In this document: positions 1 through 5,138 of the stretch, in pieces
How the letters are laid out: the number at the start of each line of letters is the position of its first letter
Position numbering within the stretch: position 1 is the first letter of the stretch
Assembly (NCBI GenBank): GCA_947452665.1
Contig: CANGEH010000159.1
Span: 1-5,664 of the forward strand
Direction of reading: 5' to 3'
Source: Caulobacteraceae bacterium
GTDB lineage: Bacteria > Pseudomonadota > Alphaproteobacteria > Caulobacterales > Caulobacteraceae
DNA: 5,664 bases
The notes under the pieces: model-generated
Seen by the model: only the letters and a program-made list of their open reading frames with translations
What the model was told of the DNA's origin: nothing
The model's database searches: none
Program-made: the position numbers and the translations under genes

Positions 1-126
1 ATACTTTCTGTGGCGCTATCCCTAGGGTCACCCCCGGCGGGCGTTACCCGCCGCCTTTTCACCGTGGAGCCCGGACTTTCCTCGACCCCTGTTACCAGGG
101 ACCGCGACCGCCCGGCCGTCTGATCC
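1..126 (-). ncRNA. rnpB: RNase P RNA (bacterial class A), 5' third, cut by window start
   Basis: This is the catalytic RNA of ribonuclease P, which removes 5' leaders from tRNA precursors. On the minus strand the conserved P4 element GAGGAAAGTCC is at 83-73 and is followed by GGGCTCC, as in nearly all bacterial class A RNAs. Upstream, a CCCTGGTAACAGGG hairpin (100-87) matches the P3 position. Downstream, GGCGGGTAACGCCCGCC (52-36) matches the P8 hairpin with its GGTAACGCC loop region, and GCCACAGAAAG (14-4) matches the segment that follows P9. Only about one third of the usual 350-400 nt is present; the 3' part, including the second strand of P4 and the partner of P1, lies outside the window. 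The 5' end is estimated at about 126 from the promoter candidate at 133-161 and could be off by some 10 bases. The identity is secure; the exact end is not. Confidence 0.93.
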
Positions 127-132
127 GCGGAA

Positions 133-161
133 CAGATGAGGCCTCACGCCTTTGGGGTCAA
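133..161 (-). promoter_or_regulatory. Candidate promoter for rnpB
   Basis: On the minus strand TTGACC (161-156) resembles a strong -35 box. It is separated by exactly 17 bases from CATCTG (138-133), a weak -10 match. Initiation 6-8 bases further on would fall near 126, just where the RNase P RNA P1 region should begin. The site lies between the amidase stop codon and rnpB. The -35 match and spacing are seen; the promoter role is inferred. The perfect palindrome TGAGGCCTCA (146-137) overlaps the spacer. Confidence 0.42.
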
Positions 162-176
162 GGCTCTTGCATGGCG

Positions 177-908
177 TCAGGCCGCGCTGGCGGCTCTCAA
201 CAGATGCACCAGGCGCGCGCGGGTGTCGCCATCGGCAACGCCGTCGACAAGCTCTGGTCGCCAATGGGCCTGAAACGCGGTCAGCGTAATCGCTGTATCA
301 AGTTCAAACCGTCCGTCAGGGGGGCAGTCATAGCCAAGGCGGTTTAGGCCGGCCTGCAGGGCAAACACACCCGCGCCGTCATCCCCCATAGATAGGGGCG
401 CGCCGGGCGCGGGCGCAGGCTCTACCCACAGGCCATGACCGGCCGCGGCCAAGCCCTGCCAGGGGAACAATTCGCCCGGGTCTTGTTTGCGGTCCGGCGC
501 CACATCGCTATGGCCAAGAATGCGGCTATCGGGGATGTCCCAACGCCCGCGAATATCATCCAACAGGCCCGTCAGGGCGGCGATTTGCACGTCCGGAAAA
601 GCGCGATAGCCAAAATCATGACCCGGATTGACCAGTTCTATGCCAATCGACACCGCATTAATATCGCGCTCGCCCTTCCAAAAAGACAGGCCTGCATGCC
701 AGGCGCGCCTTTCTTCGGCGACCAGGGTAAAGAGGCGGCCATCTTCCTCGATCAGATAATGCGCCGAGACCTTGGCAGACGGATCACGCAGCCTTGCCAA
801 GGCTTCAGCGCCGGTCTGCATGCCGGTATAGTGCAAGACCACCATGTCAGGCGGGCCCTTGCGGGCATTGAAATTGGGCGAGGGTGCGGCAATCGGGTCG
901 GTAATCAT
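177..908 (-). CDS. N-acetylmuramoyl-L-alanine amidase (Amidase_2, AmpD-like) with C-terminal peptidoglycan-binding domain
   Basis: This 243-residue zinc amidase is predicted to cleave the bond between MurNAc (or anhydroMurNAc) and the L-alanine of the stem peptide. The Amidase_2 fold occupies about residues 8-150. His26 (VLHYTGM), His133 (ILGHSDVAPDRKQDPG) and Asp143 are the expected zinc ligands; Glu91 (GIELVN) and Lys141 are the expected catalytic pair. A PG_binding_1-like repeat follows at about 172-236 (GDDGAGVFALQAGLNRLGY, then TAITLTAFQAHW). No signal peptide or lipobox is visible at the N-terminus, which favours a cytoplasmic, AmpD-like role in recycling anhydro-muropeptides, although AmpD of enterobacteria lacks the extra binding domain. 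The ATG is well supported: GGAG lies 6 bases upstream, and the start overlaps the stop of the upstream exporter gene as ATGA, implying translational coupling. The amidase family is certain; an ampD versus amiD assignment is not. Confidence 0.9.
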   Translation of the reverse strand: MITDPIAAPSPNFNARKGPPDMVVLHYTGMQTGAEALARLRDPSAKVSAHYLIEEDGRLFTLVAEERRAWHAGLSFWKGERDINAVSIGIELVNPGHDFGYRAFPDVQIAALTGLLDDIRGRWDIPDSRILGHSDVAPDRKQDPGELFPWQGLAAAGHGLWVEPAPAPGAPLSMGDDGAGVFALQAGLNRLGYDCPPDGRFELDTAITLTAFQAHWRPELVDGVADGDTRARLVHLLRAASAA

Positions 909-1795
909 TGGCGGCTCCGAAACAATTCAGCCACAGACAACATACGATTGGGCCGCAACGCAATAATCAAGACACCCGCCAGCGCGATCGCCGTGCCAAT
1001 GCCCATGCGCAGATCAAAATGGTCATGGGTCAAGATAACGCCCAGACCAATCGTGAATAGCGGCGTCATCAAGGTCAGGGGCGCAATCAAATTGGCCTCA
1101 TATTTCTGGATCAGGCCATAATAGGCCGTATGGCCCAGCACGCTAACGACCAGGGCCGAAAATACCAGAGCGCCAATAAATGGCCAGCCCGCCGCGCTCA
1201 TGGTGGCAAATTGATCCTGCTCGAACACAGCGGTGAGCAAAAGCAGCGGCAGGATGGAGGATGCCCCGACCCAGGCTTGAAACTGCAAAGGCTTTACCCC
1301 GTCCATCTGTTTCATCATCACAGCGCCAAGCGAGCCTAAAAACGCCGCCGCCGCAATCAGCATCAAGCCCGGGGACAAGGCCGCACCATGCGGATCCCAG
1401 ACCACGGTCATGGCCCCGGCAAAGGTCAGGCTGATACCAATGCCGCGCCGCCAACGAATGGTCTCGCCGAGCATCAACATGGACATAATGGTGGTCATGG
1501 GCACGCCCAACTGACTGACAATGGCTGCGCCGGACGGGCTAGCGGTCTTGAGGCCGATAAACAAGAGCACGAAATTGCCGCCGCCCATTAGCAGGGCCAC
1601 GATCAAGAGCCGCCAACGCGGCCTTGGCATGGGCAGGAGCCAGGGCGCGACCAAGACGGCGACCAAAACAAACCGCACCAGGGCATAGCTCATGGGTGGC
1701 ACACCCATCTGGGTGATGACCACCTTGCTCAAGACTGTATTCATGGCCCAGACCGTACAGATCAGGATCAGGAGGCCAAAATCACGCAAGGACAT
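905..1795 (-). CDS. DMT superfamily transporter, EamA family
   Basis: The protein has 296 residues when started at the ATG at 1795. It is an inner-membrane protein with about ten hydrophobic helices in two tandem EamA halves. The first half begins MSLRDFGLLILICTVWAMN and ends near LTFAGAMTVV. The second ends with the typical APLTLMTPLFTIGLGVIL ... GIGTAIALAGVLIIAL stretch and a short basic tail. Family members export or exchange small metabolites such as amino acids; the closest resemblance I recognise is to the EamA (YdeD) cysteine/O-acetylserine exporter type, but substrate cannot be read from sequence. The frame stays open to a TTG at 1873, adding 26 polar residues without a convincing ribosome binding site; the ATG fits the usual family start, although its GAAAGG sequence is 13 bases away, rather far. 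It is the first gene of a two-gene unit with the amidase (4-base ATGA overlap). Confidence 0.88.
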   Translation of the reverse strand: MSLRDFGLLILICTVWAMNTVLSKVVITQMGVPPMSYALVRFVLVAVLVAPWLLPMPRPRWRLLIVALLMGGGNFVLLFIGLKTASPSGAAIVSQLGVPMTTIMSMLMLGETIRWRRGIGISLTFAGAMTVVWDPHGAALSPGLMLIAAAAFLGSLGAVMMKQMDGVKPLQFQAWVGASSILPLLLLTAVFEQDQFATMSAAGWPFIGALVFSALVVSVLGHTAYYGLIQKYEANLIAPLTLMTPLFTIGLGVILTHDHFDLRMGIGTAIALAGVLIIALRPNRMLSVAELFRSRQ

Positions 1796-1817
1796 GAACG
1801 CACAAATACCTTTCAAG

Positions 1818-1837
1818 GGCGCAGCCCGCGCTGCACC
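1818..1837 (-). other. GC-rich hairpin in the leader of the EamA-family gene
   Basis: On the minus strand GGTGCAGC and GCTGCGCC flank a GCGG loop, giving an eight-pair stem with one G-U wobble. It ends 22 bases before the preferred ATG at 1795. No T-run follows, so it is not an intrinsic terminator. It could affect mRNA stability or translation initiation, or simply reflect GC-rich sequence. The structure is visible; any function is speculative. Confidence 0.3.
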
Positions 1838-1894
1838 GATGGTTTGGCCGCTGTCTACACGGTTTTGCAGCAAGCGGCAGTGACTATGATCGCC

Positions 1895-1913
1895 AAAAAG
1901 GCCTAACCGGCCT
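1895..1913 (-). terminator. Short intrinsic terminator candidate overlapping the cckA stop codon
   Basis: Minus-strand AGGCC, a five-base loop GGTTA, then GGCCT form a five-pair stem with four GC pairs, followed directly by four more T residues. The TAG stop of cckA (1905-1903) lies across the loop and the start of the descending arm. The stem is short for a strong terminator, so partial termination before the EamA-family gene is as likely as complete termination. Confidence 0.4.
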
Positions 1914-3951
1914 GAAGCTGCTGCTTGACCCGCTCGGCCAGGATCTTGATGTCCAAGGGCTTGGGCAGGAAGGTCACGCCGGTCTCGCCCTCAAGCAGGT
2001 CGGAAAACTCCGCTTCGGCATAGCCAGAGATGAACATGACCGGGGCCGAGCCCAAAAATTCCCGCGCGCGCTTCAGCAAGGTTGGACCATCAATACCGGG
2101 CATGATGACGTCGCTGATCAAGAGATCAATCTTGCCAGCATGTTCTTGGGCGAGCGCTAGGGCCTCCTCGCCGTCACAGGCCTCGATCACCTCATAGCCG
2201 CGGGCGCGTAACAGGCGCGCAGCCACACCGCGCACAGCATCCTCATCCTCGACAAACAAGATGCAGCCTGCCCCAGACAGGTCGCGGGCCGCCGGACGCG
2301 CCCTGGCTACGGGGGCAGGCGCCAAACCCAGGCCCGCAAGCGGTACATGGACCCGCAAAAAGATGCGAAAGGCCGCGCCCTTGCCAGGGCCGGTTTCGAC
2401 ATGAATCCAGCCATCGGCCTGTTTGATAATGCCATAGACCGTGGCCAGACCAAGGCCCGTGCCCTCACCCACAGGTTTGGTGGTGAAAAACGGATCGAAA
2501 ATCTTAGACAGAACCTCAGGCGGAATGCCGGGGCCATTATCGGCAACCTCGATCAAGGCCACCTCGCCCACGCCTGGATTTTCCGGCGCATAGCCTAGGC
2601 TGCGGGCCTGATCTTGCGACAGGCGCGCGGTGCGAATCTTAACAATGCCGCCGCCTTGAGCGCGCACCGCGTCGCGGGCATTGACGGCCAGATTCATCAC
2701 GGCGGTTTCCAGCTGGCTCTTATCGACCCGCACCATGGGCAGGTTGCGGCCATAATCGGTTTCCAGCTTGACGTCTTCGCGAAGTAGGCGGCGCAGCAGG
2801 ACTGAAAACTCGCTGATCAGTTCGCCTAGGTCCAAAACTTCGCGCTGCAGGGTCTGTTTGCGCGAAAAAGCCAAGAGCTTGCGTACCAGATCGGCGGCCC
2901 GCACGCCCGTTTGGCGGATTTCGTTCAAGCCTTCATAGGACGGGTCACCCACGGGGTGGCGATGCAAGAGCTCATCAAGACGCAATTGAATCGCGGTCAA
3001 AAGATTGTTGAAATCATGGGCCACGCCCCCGGCCAATTGACCAATCGCCTGCATTTTCTGCGACTGGGCCAGTTGCAGTTCCATCTGTTTTTGCTCGGAA
3101 ACATCGACCAGATAGGCCACAAACCGCCCGCCGCTGCGGCTAAGATAAAGATGCGCCAGACCTGCCGGATTGGCGACCAGCCTGACCTCGATCGGACCAG
3201 TCTTGCCCGCCGCGATCTGGGCGGCGGCCTCAGCGCGCGCAGCCGGCTCGATCAGATCGCAAAACCGCCCGCCCTGATCGGCAGCCCCGGTAATCGCGCT
3301 AAAGGCCTGGTTGGACTGGATAATGAAGGCATCGAGCGGATCAGCCCCATCGAGCAAGGCCGCCCCAAACGGCGCTGTGGCCGCAAATGTGTCGAGGCTT
3401 AGGGCCTGCAGCGTTGGGGCAACGCCGCCAAGGGCCGGGCCTGGCTCTGGCAGAGGGTCTGCGGCGAGGTCGAATTCAGCGGCGACAACTGCGGTTTCGC
3501 CAAGCGTTTGCCCCTCAGGCCTTGCCATCAGGCGCAGCAAATAAGCCTGACCGTCAGCGGCGACGCGACGAGGCATCAAGGCAATATGGGCTGCAAATTC
3601 GCAATCTTGCCAAAGCACCGGCGCGTCGCTGGTCTGACCCCGGCGCGCGGCGGCAAAGGCGCTGAACAGGTCTGTGGCAAAGGGAACCTGACTGGGCAAG
3701 CTCAGCTCCGGACCCATCAAGGCAAACCAGGCCAGATTGGCAGCAAGTATGGCGCCGTCCTCACCAACAACGGCTGCTGCCTCGGTCAGTACATCAACCA
3801 GCACTTGCTCAAGCGCCGGTTCTTCAAGACCTTGCTCAGTTCGGCCCAGACCAAAGGCAAGGCCCAACAAGCCAAGGCCGGGCTTGTTTGCCACCCTTGG
3901 CTTGGCCTTGGCCGGATCAATGGCTTTTGCAACAGGGGTCAACATGAACAA
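1903..3951 (-). CDS. cckA: Cell-cycle hybrid histidine kinase/phosphatase CckA
   Basis: This 682-residue hybrid kinase is the top of the CckA-ChpT-CtrA phosphorelay that controls cell cycle and motility in Alphaproteobacteria. In order: a divergent PAS-like region (about 46-145), a PAS region (about 183-285) running into the linker DVSEQKQMELQLAQSQKMQAIG, then HisKA with the phosphoacceptor His312 in AGGVAHDFNNLL. The ATPase domain has the N-box around Asn420/Asn424, G1 box DNGPGI (471-476), F-box FDPFFTT and G2 box GEGTGLGL (495-502). A Pro/Ala-rich linker leads to a receiver domain with acidic Glu569/Asp570, phosphoacceptor Asp614, Ser642 and Lys664. The core from 284 to 430 matches my memory of Caulobacter CckA almost residue for residue. 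Unlike that protein, no N-terminal membrane helices are visible; only an 11-residue hydrophobic patch occurs at 27-37. The start is either TTG at 3951, with AGGA 7 bases upstream, or ATG at 3945 two codons later; the ribosome binding site favours TTG. Confidence 0.96.
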   Translation of the reverse strand: MFMLTPVAKAIDPAKAKPRVANKPGLGLLGLAFGLGRTEQGLEEPALEQVLVDVLTEAAAVVGEDGAILAANLAWFALMGPELSLPSQVPFATDLFSAFAAARRGQTSDAPVLWQDCEFAAHIALMPRRVAADGQAYLLRLMARPEGQTLGETAVVAAEFDLAADPLPEPGPALGGVAPTLQALSLDTFAATAPFGAALLDGADPLDAFIIQSNQAFSAITGAADQGGRFCDLIEPAARAEAAAQIAAGKTGPIEVRLVANPAGLAHLYLSRSGGRFVAYLVDVSEQKQMELQLAQSQKMQAIGQLAGGVAHDFNNLLTAIQLRLDELLHRHPVGDPSYEGLNEIRQTGVRAADLVRKLLAFSRKQTLQREVLDLGELISEFSVLLRRLLREDVKLETDYGRNLPMVRVDKSQLETAVMNLAVNARDAVRAQGGGIVKIRTARLSQDQARSLGYAPENPGVGEVALIEVADNGPGIPPEVLSKIFDPFFTTKPVGEGTGLGLATVYGIIKQADGWIHVETGPGKGAAFRIFLRVHVPLAGLGLAPAPVARARPAARDLSGAGCILFVEDEDAVRGVAARLLRARGYEVIEACDGEEALALAQEHAGKIDLLISDVIMPGIDGPTLLKRAREFLGSAPVMFISGYAEAEFSDLLEGETGVTFLPKPLDIKILAERVKQQLQAG

Positions 3952-4052
3952 TCATCTATCCTGACCGCGCCGCGCCGGGCCCGGCAATTGCGGGATCATA
4001 CCCGAGTCTCGGTTCTGACCTAAATTAGTCTATGTTACCTTAACGCTTAACC
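3952..4052 (-). promoter_or_regulatory. flhB-cckA spacer with possible cckA promoter and CtrA-like half-sites
   Basis: This gap separates the flhB stop from the cckA start. Its flhB-proximal end runs into three tandem CTTAAC units (4039-4044, 4046-4051 and 4052-4057 on the plus strand, the last inside the flhB stop region). TTAAC is the half-site of the CtrA recognition sequence TTAA-N7-TTAA, but the spacing here does not give an exact N7 pair. On the minus strand TTAAGC (4050-4045), 17 bases, then TAATTT (4027-4022) could serve as a weak promoter overlapping these repeats. A single GAGTC (GANTC) lies at 4004-4008. Perfect palindromes GCAATTGC (3984-3991) and GCCGGGCCCGGC (3974-3985) overlap by two bases. 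AGGA, 7 bases before the TTG, is the probable cckA ribosome binding site. The motifs are seen; regulation is inferred. Confidence 0.35.
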
Positions 4053-5129
4053 TTAACGGGCGCGTTGGCCAGTGCGGCGCGAGCCTAGGATAAAGCCGAT
4101 CACCTTGGCGACCGCCTCATATTGTTCGCGTGGGATTTCTTCATCAATCTCGACCGTGGCAAAAAGGGCGCGCGCGAGCGGCGGGTCTTCCACGATCGGC
4201 ACATTGGCCTCCTCGGCCACAGCGCGAATTTTCAAGGCTATGCGATCTAGCCCCTTGGCGACACAGATCGGCACGGAGGTCTCACCCGCCTCATAGCGCA
4301 GGGCCACAGCATAGTGGGTTGGGTTCATCACCACGACCGTGGCCGTCGGCACGGCCTGCATCATCCGGCGCCGGGCGCGCTGGTTGCGGATCTGGCGCAG
4401 CCGCGCCTTCATCTGTGGGTCGCCTTCGCTTTGCTTGTGCTCGTCCTTGACCTCCTGCTTGCTCATTTTCATGCGCTGCATGAAACGCTGATATTGAATG
4501 ATCCAATCAATCCCGGCCCCAAAGCCAAGCGTGATCAGGGCGGCAATCATCAACAGTTTTAGAATATCCCAGGTCAGGGGAATGATCGCCGTAACATCCA
4601 GCGCCGCCAACTGGGTTATGGCCTGGGCATGGGGCTTGAGCACCATCCAGGCGACCACGGACAGGATGAGGATTTTAAGAGCCGATTTTACAAATTGAAT
4701 AAGCGCATCAACGCCAAACAGACGCTTGAAACCCTCAATCGGCGAAAACTTGCTCAGCCCGCCCTCAAACAATTTGGCCGGGGTGAACATAAATCCGGTC
4801 TGCATAAGGTTGCCAGCAATGCCCGCCGCTAGGGTTGCGCCAAAAATCAGGGCCAAGCTGGGCAAGACGGTCTGACCCACCCCATGCAGCAGCGAAACCG
4901 TGCCGGCCGCCGTTAGGTCAATCTTGTCTGGCCGGTCCAGAAAGAGCCGAAGCGCGCCGACTAGGCCCTTGGCCATGCCTTCACCGCCCCAGACCAAGGC
5001 TAGGGTGGTTCCGGCTAGCGCCATAAAGGCGGCGACATCTGGCGACCTGGCGACATCCCCTTTTTCGCGGGCATCACCAAGTTTTTTACCGGATGGGGGT
5101 TCGGTTTGGGAACTGGGATCCTCAGCCAT
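4053..5129 (-). CDS. flhB: Flagellar type III export switch protein FlhB
   Basis: This complete protein has 358 residues. FlhB sits in the inner membrane at the export gate and switches secretion from rod/hook to filament substrates after cleaving itself. The N-terminal cytoplasmic motif SGKKLGDAREKGDVARSPD (13-31) is characteristic. Four hydrophobic helices follow at about 32-50, 80-107, 146-165 and 183-207. The charged linker (MKMSKQEVKDEHKQSEGDP) leads to the cytoplasmic domain with the cleavage motif NPTH at 269-272; cleavage is expected between Asn269 and Pro270, the same numbering I recall for Salmonella FlhB. The C-terminus has the usual PPLARALFATVEIDEEIP region. The ATG at 5129 has AGGG 7 bases upstream, beginning next to the fliR stop, so fliR and flhB are very probably one operon. 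The related injectisome paralogues (YscU/SctU) are less likely given the fliR and cckA neighbours. Confidence 0.96.
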   Translation of the reverse strand: MAEDPSSQTEPPSGKKLGDAREKGDVARSPDVAAFMALAGTTLALVWGGEGMAKGLVGALRLFLDRPDKIDLTAAGTVSLLHGVGQTVLPSLALIFGATLAAGIAGNLMQTGFMFTPAKLFEGGLSKFSPIEGFKRLFGVDALIQFVKSALKILILSVVAWMVLKPHAQAITQLAALDVTAIIPLTWDILKLLMIAALITLGFGAGIDWIIQYQRFMQRMKMSKQEVKDEHKQSEGDPQMKARLRQIRNQRARRRMMQAVPTATVVVMNPTHYAVALRYEAGETSVPICVAKGLDRIALKIRAVAEEANVPIVEDPPLARALFATVEIDEEIPREQYEAVAKVIGFILGSRRTGQRAR

Positions 5130-5138
5130 GCCCGCGCC

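Noticed and set aside
148..164. GCCTT/AAGGC inverted repeat after the amidase gene as a terminator
   Set aside because: The stem has only five pairs, no T-run follows on the minus strand, and the bases coincide with the better supported rnpB -35 element.
28..264. A 78-codon minus-strand frame running from the amidase 3' end into rnpB
   Set aside because: It is very arginine-rich, lies out of frame with the amidase and runs through the RNase P RNA, so it is a composition artefact.
435..1121. A 228-codon open frame on the plus strand across the amidase and transporter genes
   Set aside because: It is antisense to two proteins with clear family motifs, crosses their junction, has no recognisable domain and no supporting ribosome binding site. 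Long antisense frames are common in GC-rich coding DNA.
1796..1873. Longer N-terminus for the EamA-family protein from TTG at 1873
   Set aside because: The added 26 residues are polar and unlike the family, there is no ribosome binding site before the TTG, and the extension covers the GC-rich hairpin. The ATG at 1795 gives the usual length.
3508..4023. A 171-codon plus-strand frame antisense to the 5' part of cckA
   Set aside because: No domain or membrane pattern is seen and it mirrors the codon structure of cckA on the other strand. A convergent regulator gene here has no support.
4040..4056. A canonical CtrA box TTAA-N7-TTAA
   Set aside because: The three TTAA cores begin at 4040, 4047 and 4053, giving gaps of 3, 2 and, for the outer pair, 9 bases. 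None is exactly 7, so only a half-site cluster is reported.
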